Part shown: positions 26,040-33,501 of the stretch, piece after piece
How the letters are laid out: every line of letters begins with the position of its first letter
Numbering within the stretch: position 1 is the stretch's first letter
From: Bryobacteraceae bacterium
Lineage (GTDB): Bacteria > Acidobacteriota > Terriglobia > Bryobacterales > Bryobacteraceae
Assembly (NCBI GenBank): GCA_025056865.1
Contig: JANWVO010000039.1
Location: forward strand, 1 to 64,000
Direction of reading: 5' to 3'
DNA: 64,000 nt
Made by a program: the position numbers and the translations under genes
The notes under the pieces: model-generated
Told to the model about the DNA's origin: nothing
Seen by the model: the letters and a program-made list of their open reading frames with translations, nothing else
Databases searched by the model: none

Positions 26040-28340
26040 TCAACGGGCCACGGTGAGCTTCACGCTCTTCAGGTCGCGGCTGTTGGGGCCGGTCATGATC
26101 GTGAAGGTGCCGGGCTCGACGACACGCTTCATGTCGGCGTCGAGCATGGACAGCCCGGCCGGGGTGATGCGGAAGCGGACGGTGCGGGACTCGCCCGCTT
26201 TCAGGTGAATCCGCTGGAACCCTTTCAGCTCCTTCAGCGGCCGCGTGACGCTGGAGACGTCGTCGCGGATATAGAGCTGGACCACTTCGTCGCCGTCGCG
26301 CGGGCCGGCGTTGCGGACCTCGACGGAGACTTCCGTTTCGCCGGCGGGCCCGATGACGGCCTGGCTGAGCTTCGGCTCCGAGTATTCGAACTTCGAGTAG
26401 CTGAGGCCCCAACCGAAGGGGAACAGCGGCTCTTTCGAGGAAAACAGATAGCCGCGGCGGCCGCTGGGCTTCTGCGAATAATAGCCGGGAATCTGTCCGG
26501 CATTGCGGAGGATGGTGACCGGAAGGCGGCCTGCGGGGTTGTAGTCGCCAAAGAGGACGTCGGCCACGGCGTGGCCGGTCTCCTGTCCGAGGTACCAGCC
26601 TTCGAGGATGGCCGGAACATTTTCCGCGATCCACGGGATGGCGTAGGGCCGCCCGTTGAGCAGCACGACGACGACGGGCTTGCCGAGCGCGACGATCTTC
26701 TGCGCCAGTTCGTTCTGGCGGCCGGGCAGATCGATGGTGTCCATGTCGCCGAGGTGGTTGGCGGACCAGGCTTCGCGCGAGACCTCCTCGTTGCCGCCGA
26801 GCACGAGCACGACGGCGTCGGCGGTGCGGGCCGTTTCAACGGCGGCGGCCACGCGTCTGGCGTCTTCGGCGGGGTCTGGCAGCTTCACCTCGTCCCTGTA
26901 CCAGCTTCCGCCCGGCTCGGTGATGCGGCAGCCTTCGCTGTGAACGACCTTCACGCGGGAGCCGACTTTGGCGCGGATGCCATCCAGCACGGTGACGAAG
27001 TAGCCGGGGTCGTCGCTGTAGCCGCCCAGCAGGACCTTGTCCGCGTTGGGCCCGATGACGGCGAGCGTCTTCAGGCGGCCGGCGTCGAGCGGCAGCGTGT
27101 TGTTGTCGTTCTTGAGCAGGATGATCGCCTCGCGGGCGGCGCGGCGGGCCAGCTCGCGGTGGGCCGGGCTGTTGGTGACCTTCTCGGCGAGATCGGGGTC
27201 GGTGTATGGGTCGTCGAACAGGCCGGCGAGGAACTTGGCGCGGAGGATGCGCGCGACCGCGCGGTCGAGCGTCTCCATGCTGATGCGGCCGGCGCGGACC
27301 AGATCGGCGAGGCGCCCGTAGGCATCGATGTCGGGCAGCTCGGTGTCGACGCCTGCTTCGAGGGCGCGGACGGCGGCCTCGTCCCTGTCGGCGGCGACGT
27401 GGTGCAGGGTGTGGAGCTGCGCGATGGCTTCATAGTCGCTGACGGTGAAGCCCTGGAAGCCCCATTCCTGCCGCAGCACGCGCTCCAGCAGCCAGCGGTT
27501 GGCGTGGGACGGCACGCCGTCGATTTCGTTGTAGGAGGGCATGACGCTCATCGCCCCGCCGACGCGGATGCCCATTTCGAAGGGATAGAGATGCTGCTCG
27601 CGCAGGGTGCGCTCGCCGAAGGGGGCGGGGCCGGCGTTGGTGCCGGCTTCGGGCTGCCCGTGCGCGGCGAAATGCTTCAGCGTGGCGAAAATGCGGTCCT
27701 TCTCGAGCGCCGGCCCGGGGCCCTGGAAGCCGCGGATGCAGGCCAGCCCGATCTGCGCGACAAGGTAGGGATCCTCGCCGTAGGTTTCCTCCACGCGGCC
27801 CCAGCGGGGATCGCGGGCGAGGTCGAGCACCGGCGTCAGCGCCTGGCGCGCGCCGCGGGCGCGCACCTCGCGGGCGACAGCGGCGAAGACCTCTTCCACG
27901 AGGGCCGGATTCCAGGTGCTGGCGAGAGCAATGGCCTGCGGGAAGTGGGTGCCTTTCGGCGCGGCGTGGCCGTGGAGGCACTCCTCGTGGAACATGACGG
28001 GGATGCCGAGCCGCGTGTTCGTCATCACCCACCGCTGGATGGCGTTGGTGAATTCCGCCATTTCGCGCGGGCCCTTCTTTTCGCTGGGGCGCGTGATCTG
28101 GCCCATGCCGTGGCGGAGCACGGCGGCGGCCTTTTCCGGAGCGAAGTTGCCTTTTTCGTCGGTGATGAGAGCCTTCTTCTGCCACAGCGCCTGCGTCTGC
28201 GCGACCTTCTCTTCGAGCGTCATCCGGGCGAGCAGGTCGGCGACGCGCTGTTCCACGCTGAGGCGCGGGTTCTTGTACGGGGGCATGGCGTCCTGGGCGA
28301 GGGCGGGGATCAGGAGAAATACGATCAGGCTGAACCGCAT
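26040..28340 (-). CDS. Secreted beta-glucosidase-like GH3 enzyme
   Basis: The 766-residue protein is the usual size for BglX-type GH3 enzymes. A signal peptide (MRFSLIVFLLIPALAQ) is followed by the TIM barrel with KHFAAHG and nucleophile Asp302 (GFTVSDYEA), then the alpha/beta sandwich (NDNNTLPLDAGRLKTLAVIGPNAD in pieces, VLVLGGNEEVSREAW with the likely acid/base Glu) and a C-terminal fibronectin III-like domain (VEVRNAGPRDGDEVVQLY). It probably hydrolyses terminal beta-glucosyl or beta-xylosyl residues in the periplasm. TAAGAT lies six bases before the ATG with no Shine-Dalgarno. It is divergent from folD with a 48-base gap. Confidence 0.93.
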   Translation of the reverse strand: MRFSLIVFLLIPALAQDAMPPYKNPRLSVEQRVADLLARMTLEEKVAQTQALWQKKALITDEKGNFAPEKAAAVLRHGMGQITRPSEKKGPREMAEFTNAIQRWVMTNTRLGIPVMFHEECLHGHAAPKGTHFPQAIALASTWNPALVEEVFAAVAREVRARGARQALTPVLDLARDPRWGRVEETYGEDPYLVAQIGLACIRGFQGPGPALEKDRIFATLKHFAAHGQPEAGTNAGPAPFGERTLREQHLYPFEMGIRVGGAMSVMPSYNEIDGVPSHANRWLLERVLRQEWGFQGFTVSDYEAIAQLHTLHHVAADRDEAAVRALEAGVDTELPDIDAYGRLADLVRAGRISMETLDRAVARILRAKFLAGLFDDPYTDPDLAEKVTNSPAHRELARRAAREAIILLKNDNNTLPLDAGRLKTLAVIGPNADKVLLGGYSDDPGYFVTVLDGIRAKVGSRVKVVHSEGCRITEPGGSWYRDEVKLPDPAEDARRVAAAVETARTADAVVLVLGGNEEVSREAWSANHLGDMDTIDLPGRQNELAQKIVALGKPVVVVLLNGRPYAIPWIAENVPAILEGWYLGQETGHAVADVLFGDYNPAGRLPVTILRNAGQIPGYYSQKPSGRRGYLFSSKEPLFPFGWGLSYSKFEYSEPKLSQAVIGPAGETEVSVEVRNAGPRDGDEVVQLYIRDDVSSVTRPLKELKGFQRIHLKAGESRTVRFRITPAGLSMLDADMKRVVEPGTFTIMTGPNSRDLKSVKLTVAR

Positions 28341-28388
28341 GCCAATATCTTATGGCGGGCGCGCGGCGTCTGCTATCGTGATAACGTC
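28341..28388. promoter_or_regulatory. Compact divergent promoter region GH3/folD
   Basis: On the minus strand TAAGAT (28347-28352) is separated by six bases from the GH3 ATG. On the plus strand the extended -10 TGC-TATCGT (28371-28379) ends nine bases before the folD ATG. Neither start has a Shine-Dalgarno match, so both mRNAs could be leaderless or nearly so. Confidence 0.42.
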
Positions 28389-29303
28389 ATGGCCCGGATT
28401 CTGGATGGCAAGGCGATCCAGCAGCAGATTCTCGAGGAGCTGAAGCCGCGGATCGCGCGGCTGGCGGCGGCGCGCCGGCCGCCGGGGCTGGCGGCGGTGC
28501 TGGTGGGCGAGAATCCGGCCAGCCAGATTTATGTGGCGAGCAAGGTGAAGACGTGCCGGGAGCTGGGCATGCACAGCGAAGAGCTGCGGCTGCCGGAGGC
28601 GACGACGACCGAAGAGCTGCTGGAGCGGATCGAGCAGTACAACGAGCGCGAGGACATTGACGGGATTCTCGTGCAGATGCCGCTGCCGAAGCAGATCGAT
28701 TCGCGGCGGGTGCTGCTGGCGATCCGTCCGGAGAAAGACGTGGACGGCTTCCATCCGTTCAACGTGGGCCAGTTGGTGGCCAACGCGCCGGCTCCGCGCG
28801 CCTGCACGCCAGCGGGGGTGATGGAGCTGCTGCGGCGCTCGGGCATCGAAGTGGCGGGCGCGGAGGCGGTGGTGGTGGGCCGCTCCGACATCGTCGGCAA
28901 GCCGATGGCGCTGCTGCTGATGCACGCCCATGCGACGGTGACGATCTGCCATTCGAGGACGCGCGACCTGCCGGCGGTGTGCCGCCGCGCCGACATCCTG
29001 ATTGCGGCGATGGGACGGCCCGCGTTCCTGACCGCCGAATTCATCCGCCCCGGCGCCGTAGTGATCGACGTGGGGATCAACCGGATCACCGACCGCGCCG
29101 AGGCGGAGCGGATCGCCCGCGGAGCGCCTGCCAAGCTGGCCGCGTTCGAGAAGAACGGCAGCGTGCTGGTGGGCGACGTGCATCCGGGCGACGTGGCGGA
29201 ACTGGCCTCCGCCTACACGCCCGTGCCGGGCGGCGTGGGGCCGCTCACGATTGCCATGCTGATGGCCAACACCGTGGAATGCGCGGAGAAACGGCTCGGC
29301 TGA
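28389..29303 (+). CDS. folD: Bifunctional methylenetetrahydrofolate dehydrogenase/cyclohydrolase FolD
   Basis: FolD oxidises 5,10-methylene-THF to methenyl-THF and hydrolyses it to 10-formyl-THF for purine and formyl-Met synthesis. The 304-residue protein carries LVGENPASQIYVASKVKTCRELGM with the catalytic Lys-x-Lys region and Tyr, GILVQMPLPKQID, PEKDVDGFHPFNVG, the nucleotide-binding VVVGRSDIVGKPMALLL, and PVPGGVGPLTIAMLM at the end. The ATG is chosen at the standard N-terminus; the frame is open far upstream opposite GH3 but that part is antisense. It leads a tight row: coaE follows after three bases. Confidence 0.96.
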   Translation: MARILDGKAIQQQILEELKPRIARLAAARRPPGLAAVLVGENPASQIYVASKVKTCRELGMHSEELRLPEATTTEELLERIEQYNEREDIDGILVQMPLPKQIDSRRVLLAIRPEKDVDGFHPFNVGQLVANAPAPRACTPAGVMELLRRSGIEVAGAEAVVVGRSDIVGKPMALLLMHAHATVTICHSRTRDLPAVCRRADILIAAMGRPAFLTAEFIRPGAVVIDVGINRITDRAEAERIARGAPAKLAAFEKNGSVLVGDVHPGDVAELASAYTPVPGGVGPLTIAMLMANTVECAEKRLG

Positions 29304-29306
29304 TTC

Positions 29307-29912
29307 ATGCTGCGCGTGGGCCTTACTGGCGGTCTGGCATCGGGCAAGAGCTTTGTCGGCGAAGCGCTGGCGTCGCTGGGATGCCATCTTCTGAAAGCCG
29401 ATGAACTGGGGCACCGGCTGCTGATGCCGGGAACGGCTGTCTACGACAGGGTGGTGGCGGAGTTCGGGCCGTCGATCCTCGACGCGGAGGGCCGGATTCA
29501 GCGGCGCGCGCTGGGCTCTGTCGTGTTTGCCGATCCCGAGAGGCTGGCGAGGCTGAACGCGATCGTCCACCCGGCCGTGATCGAGGAAGAAGAGCGCTGG
29601 ATGCAGCGCGTGGCGGCCGAGGATCCGCATGGAATCGCGGTGGTGGAGGCGGCTATATTGATAGAGACCGGAAGCTACAGGCGCTTTGACCGGATCGTGC
29701 TGGCGGTCTGCGCGCGCGAGCAGCAGATCGAGCGGGCGATGAAGCGGGACGGGCTTTCGCGCGAGGAGGCGTTGCAGCGGCTGGAGCGGCAGATGCCCCT
29801 CGAGGAGAAGAAGAAATTCGCGGACTTCATCATTGATACGTCCGGCGAAAAAGAACAGACGCTCGCGCAGGTGCGGCGCCTGTATGAAGAGCTGAGGAGA
29901 CTGGCTGCATGA
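29307..29912 (+). CDS. coaE: Dephospho-CoA kinase
   Basis: CoaE phosphorylates the 3'-hydroxyl of dephospho-CoA, the last step of coenzyme A synthesis. The 201-residue protein has the P-loop GLTGGLASGKS (5-15), LLKADELGHRLL, LNAIVHPAV, VEAAILIETG and the lid region with RDGLSREEAL and RLERQMPLEEKKKFADFIIDTSG, all standard for CoaE. It overlaps the following protease gene by four bases (ATGA). Confidence 0.95.
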   Translation: MLRVGLTGGLASGKSFVGEALASLGCHLLKADELGHRLLMPGTAVYDRVVAEFGPSILDAEGRIQRRALGSVVFADPERLARLNAIVHPAVIEEEERWMQRVAAEDPHGIAVVEAAILIETGSYRRFDRIVLAVCAREQQIERAMKRDGLSREEALQRLERQMPLEEKKKFADFIIDTSGEKEQTLAQVRRLYEELRRLAA

Positions 29913-31054
29913 AACCGAGATTTCTCCTGCTGGCCGCCCTGTTTGTGGGCGGCTTTTTCCTCGGCATGGCGGTGCTGAAGCGGGGCGGCGCTCCGGTGCG
30001 CCTCATCACGGACGCGGCGGCGCCGCTGTGGTCCGGGCCTTCGACGGCGCAGGGCGCGGGGCTCGGCCAGGACGAGCTGAACAACATCGAAATTTACAAG
30101 CGCGCCCATGAGGCGACGGTGAACATTACGAGCACGGTTTACCGCCAGAACTGGTTTCTGGAAATCTACCCTTCGCGGGAATCCGGTTCCGGATTTTTCA
30201 TCGACAGCCAGGGGCGGATCCTGACCAATAACCATGTAGTCAGCGGCCGCGCCCCGGAGATCATGGTGACGCTGTTCGACGGGAAGAAGTACCGCGCCAG
30301 CGTGCTGTACCGCGATCCGTCGAACGACCTGGCGCTGCTGAAGATCGATCCGCGCGGGCCGGTGAAGTTCCTGCCGCTGGGCGACAGCGACGCGTTGCAG
30401 GTGGGCCAGAAGGTGCTGGCCATCGGCAATCCGTTCGGCTTGCAGGGGACGCTGACCACGGGCATCGTCAGCTCGCTGGGGCGCGACATCGCCGATGAAA
30501 GCGGGCGCGAATTGCAGGGGATGATCCAGACGGATGCGGCCATCAATCCCGGGAATTCGGGCGGGCCGCTGCTGGATTCCAACGGAAATGTGATCGGGAT
30601 CAACACGGCCATTTACGGGCCGGGGGCAAATATCGGCATCGGTTTTGCCATGCCGATCAACCGCGCCAAGACGATGATCGAGGACTACCAAGCCAACCGC
30701 CGCTACGGGCGGCCGCGGCTTGGCGTCGACGTCATTTACGTGCGCGGAGACCTGGCCGAGGAACTGGGCCTGCCGGCCGAAGGCGGGCTGCTGATCCAGA
30801 ACGTGGCTCCGGGTTCGGCTGCCGAGGCGGCCGGGCTGCGGGGCGCGCGGCGGACGATCATCATCGCGAACTATCAGATCGGCATCGGCGGGGACCTGAT
30901 CATGGCGATTGACGGCAAGCCGGTGGACCGGCTGGACGCGCTGTCGCGCGCGCTGGCCCGCAAGCGGCCCGGTGATAAAGTGGAGCTGACGCTGTTCCGC
31001 AATGGGAAGCGCGTCAATGTGACCGTCACGCTCGGGGAGGCTCCCACGCTATGA
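29909..31054 (+). CDS. HtrA/DegP-type (S1C) serine protease with PDZ domain
   Basis: This is a periplasmic quality-control protease anchored by an N-terminal membrane helix (FLLLAALFVGGFFLGMAVL, about 5-23). The trypsin-like catalytic triad is complete: His109 (TNNHVV), Asp140 (SNDLALLKI) and Ser217 (NPGNSGGPLLD). One PDZ domain occupies about 270-375 (GLLIQNVAPGSAAEAAGLRG, LIMAIDGKPVD). The 381-residue length with a single PDZ fits DegS/HhoA-like members rather than two-PDZ DegP. It overlaps coaE upstream and the DUF1080 gene downstream by four bases each. Confidence 0.93.
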   Translation: MKPRFLLLAALFVGGFFLGMAVLKRGGAPVRLITDAAAPLWSGPSTAQGAGLGQDELNNIEIYKRAHEATVNITSTVYRQNWFLEIYPSRESGSGFFIDSQGRILTNNHVVSGRAPEIMVTLFDGKKYRASVLYRDPSNDLALLKIDPRGPVKFLPLGDSDALQVGQKVLAIGNPFGLQGTLTTGIVSSLGRDIADESGRELQGMIQTDAAINPGNSGGPLLDSNGNVIGINTAIYGPGANIGIGFAMPINRAKTMIEDYQANRRYGRPRLGVDVIYVRGDLAEELGLPAEGGLLIQNVAPGSAAEAAGLRGARRTIIIANYQIGIGGDLIMAIDGKPVDRLDALSRALARKRPGDKVELTLFRNGKRVNVTVTLGEAPTL

Positions 31055-31680
31055 TCCGCCTGCTTGGTGTCACGCTGCTGGCTGCCGCGCTGCTGCCCGC
31101 CCAACAGGGCTTCCGGCCGCTGTTCAACGGGAAGGACCTGACGGGATGGAAGCATGTCGGCCCCGGCGAATTTGTTGTCGAAGACGGGATGCTGAAGACC
31201 GTCGGCGGCATGGGGCTGCTGTATTACGAAAAGGAGAAGCTCGGCAACTGCGTTCTGCGCGTTGTTTACAAGACGGCCTCCGACCACGCCAACTCGGGCG
31301 TCGTCATCCGCCTGCCGGAGCCGCCGCCGGATCCATGGTACGGCGTGCACAACGGTTACGAGGTGCAGATTGACGCCGGCGGCGACGATTGGCACTCGAG
31401 CGGAGCCATCTACTCGATTTCCAGGGTGAGCTCGCGGCAGCAGAAGCCGAAGGGCGAGTGGAACGTGATGGAGATCGAGCTGCGGGGGCCGGTGACGCGG
31501 GTGACGCTGAACGGGGTGCTGGTGAATGAATACCGGGAAGGGACGCCCGTGCCTCCGCGGAAGATGTGGTACGAGCCGGTGCGCGGGCCGCGGCCCGACG
31601 CCGGCTACATCGGCCTTCAGAACCACGACCCCAACTCTACGGTGTATTTCCGCGAAGTCTCGGTGAAGCCGCTCGGCTGA
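31051..31680 (+). CDS. Secreted DUF1080/3-keto-disaccharide hydrolase domain protein
   Basis: The 209-residue protein has a signal peptide (IRLLGVTLLAAALLPAQ) and a concanavalin-like jelly roll of the DUF1080 type: FRPLFNGKDLTGWKHV at the start, ANSGVVIRLPEP, GYEVQIDAG, KGEWNVMEIELRG and IGLQNHDPNSTVYFREVSVKPL at the end. Some members cleave 3-keto-glycosides made by periplasmic sugar dehydrogenases; others are only predicted. The start overlaps the protease stop. No 3-keto-glycoside dehydrogenase is in the window, although a xylose-isomerase-like TIM-barrel protein is present at 55-56 kb. Confidence 0.87.
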   Translation: MIRLLGVTLLAAALLPAQQGFRPLFNGKDLTGWKHVGPGEFVVEDGMLKTVGGMGLLYYEKEKLGNCVLRVVYKTASDHANSGVVIRLPEPPPDPWYGVHNGYEVQIDAGGDDWHSSGAIYSISRVSSRQQKPKGEWNVMEIELRGPVTRVTLNGVLVNEYREGTPVPPRKMWYEPVRGPRPDAGYIGLQNHDPNSTVYFREVSVKPLG

Positions 31681-31683
31681 GGG

Positions 31684-32316
31684 GTGGCCGCCGTGCCGGA
31701 GGCTGCTTCCGCTGTGCCTGAGAGCCCACGTCCGCGCGACCGCGAGCTGACGAGGCGCGCCATCCTGGAGGCGGCCGCGCGGCTGCTGGCCCGGGACGGA
31801 TTTCAACGCTTCGGCGTCTCTGCGGTGGCGCGCGAGGCGGGCGTCGACAAGGTTCTCATCTACCGCTACTTCGGGGGCGCGGAAGACCTGTTGCGGGCGC
31901 TGGCCTCCGAAGGGGGGATCTTCCCGAGCCTCGAGGATCTGCTTCCGGCGGACCTGGCCGGCTCGCCGCGCGCGCTGGCGCGCCATGCGCTGATCTGCTA
32001 TGCGCGCTGGCTGCGCCGACACCCGTATGCGCTGGCGCTGCTGCGCTGGGAGATGCTCGAGTCCAACCACCTGACCGCGGCGCTGGCGGCATGCCGCGAG
32101 GAGTTCGCCCGCCGGCTGCTGGAGCGGCTTCCGGCGCAGCCGCCGCTGGACCTGCCGGCGCTGGCGGCGATTCTCGCCGCGGGGGTCACCTACCTGACGC
32201 TGCGGACGGCGCCTGGGAGTGCGTTCTGCAACGTTCCGCTGGAGGGCGACGCCCACTGGGAACGCATCGAACAGGCGCTGGCGCTGCTGGTGGACTCGGT
32301 GCTTCCGGAGGCGTGA
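31684..32316 (+). CDS. TetR/AcrR-family transcriptional regulator
   Basis: The 210-residue protein has the TetR N-terminal DNA-binding domain (about 20-66: LTRRAILEAAARLLARDGFQ, then VSAVAREAGVDKVLIYRYFGG) and an all-helical ligand domain with no recognisable specificity. A GTG at 31684 is used; a second GTG at 31693 would work equally. It follows the DUF1080 gene by three bases, so it may be cotranscribed with folD-coaE-protease-DUF1080. Its target is unknown, and the usual divergent efflux gene is absent. Confidence 0.9.
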   Translation: MAAVPEAASAVPESPRPRDRELTRRAILEAAARLLARDGFQRFGVSAVAREAGVDKVLIYRYFGGAEDLLRALASEGGIFPSLEDLLPADLAGSPRALARHALICYARWLRRHPYALALLRWEMLESNHLTAALAACREEFARRLLERLPAQPPLDLPALAAILAAGVTYLTLRTAPGSAFCNVPLEGDAHWERIEQALALLVDSVLPEA

Positions 32317-32326
32317 GGGGCGGCGC

Positions 32327-33154
32327 TCACTGGCCGCCGGTGCGGTAGCTGGCGGCGAGCTCGTCGCCGGGCTGCGGCGTGCTCACGCTGAGGAAGGTGA
32401 CCGTATTGCCGCTGAGGACGTAGTCAACGGAAGGCTTCTGAAGGATGCCGTTGCGGTAAAGGTGGAGGCTCGCGGCGGGAGACGGCGCCTGGCTGAGCAG
32501 GAAGACGCGGTTGATGCCGTTGATCGGTCCCTGAGGCGCCTCCATGTCGACGAAGCCGATGTTGGCCGCGCCCCCGCAGGGGCCGGCGGTGCCGTTGGCG
32601 CGGACGCAGTCGCCCGGCCCGCCGCTCACCGCGGCGATCTCGCCCATCGCATCGATGAACGCCACGCGGCCCGGGGCGAAGGCGATGCTTTTCGCAGGCC
32701 GCGCGGCCAGCGCCTCGCTGAGGCCCATGACGTCGGAGATCTGGACGACGCTGGGGGGCGGGGTCACGTTGGAGCCCGGCGGCGAGGGGATGCGGATGTC
32801 GGCGACGCGCACCGGGGTCGCGCTGGGGGGCACGGCCCACAGCTCGGTGAACTGCGTGCGTCCTTCGGCGTTGAACCTGACGATGTAATAGGCGGTCTCG
32901 CGCGCGTTCGTGGTTGGAACCAGGCGCACGCGGAGCAGGCCGCCAACGATCTGCACGGTCACCTGGTTGGTCGGGATGTTGGAGGCATCCGCGGCCGTAA
33001 AGGACCGCCACGAGATGACGGCCGAGCCGTTGAACGGCGTGCCATCGGCCTTGTAGAGCACATCGTGGATCTGCGTCAGCGGCGGCGCCGCCCATGCCGC
33101 GCCCGCCCACAACCAGGCTGCCGCCATTCCTGCTGCCCGCCGCACCCAAGCCAT
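32327..33154 (-). CDS. Secreted protein of unknown function with a C-terminal phage-fibre-like motif
   Basis: The 275-residue protein has a signal peptide (AWVRRAAGMAAAWLWAGAAWA). The ATG at 33154 is preferred because GGAGGTG lies about ten bases before it; an ATG at 33172 has weaker support. Residues about 30-130 form a beta-rich domain (PLTQIHDVLYKADGTPFNGSA, VPTTNARETAYYIVRF). The last 50 residues (ASLHLYRNGILQKPSVDYVL, then SGNTVTFLS) resemble the short beta module found in phage tail fibres and other adhesive surface proteins. It is convergent with the TetR gene, ten bases apart. I do not recognise a named family. Confidence 0.72.
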   Translation of the reverse strand: MAWVRRAAGMAAAWLWAGAAWAAPPLTQIHDVLYKADGTPFNGSAVISWRSFTAADASNIPTNQVTVQIVGGLLRVRLVPTTNARETAYYIVRFNAEGRTQFTELWAVPPSATPVRVADIRIPSPPGSNVTPPPSVVQISDVMGLSEALAARPAKSIAFAPGRVAFIDAMGEIAAVSGGPGDCVRANGTAGPCGGAANIGFVDMEAPQGPINGINRVFLLSQAPSPAASLHLYRNGILQKPSVDYVLSGNTVTFLSVSTPQPGDELAASYRTGGQ

Positions 33155-33501
33155 TTGCCCGTGCACCTCCATCGCTTCTTGCCGGAGAAGTTCCAGCCGG
33201 CGATACTGTACTGCGGACAGGGAAGCGCCGGACCCTGCCTCTTTTCGCCCCTGAAGCCTAACGCCGTGCAAAACCGCAACTTCTGATTCGCGTATTTTTC
33301 TTCGAACTCGTGTGAACGGCGGCGCCGCGCGCGTCGAATTCCGCCCGCCATCCGGCCCGCGGGCCGCGCGCCAGAGCGCCATGCGGCTGCGGGCGAGGCA
33401 GGGCGGAGGGGTGCGGCGGGCAGCGGAGGGAAGCGCAGGCAGGAAAAAGGCCCGCCCCGGCGGGATGGCCGGAGCGGGCCTGGTTGCGGTTTCAGCCCGG
33501 A
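33155..33501. other. 347-base gap between secreted unknown and receptor gene
   Basis: Apart from the receptor terminator at its left end (33444-33480), this holds the leader and presumed promoter of the secreted unknown on the minus strand. A TACAGT-like hexamer occurs about 60 bases upstream of its start, without a convincing -35. No further gene or repeat is recognised. Confidence 0.35.
33444..33480 (-). terminator. Rho-independent terminator of the Oar-like receptor gene
   Basis: Read on the minus strand, GGCCCGC (33480-33474) pairs with GCGGGCC (33455-33449), with further G-C pairing inside, and is followed by TTTTT (33448-33444). It begins 21 bases after the receptor stop codon, the expected place and orientation. 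Confidence 0.8.

Noticed and set aside
26004-28340. Long plus-strand open frame opposite GH3 continuing into folD
   Set aside because: Only the part from 28389 is homologous (FolD). The upstream part is antisense to a clear GH3 gene.
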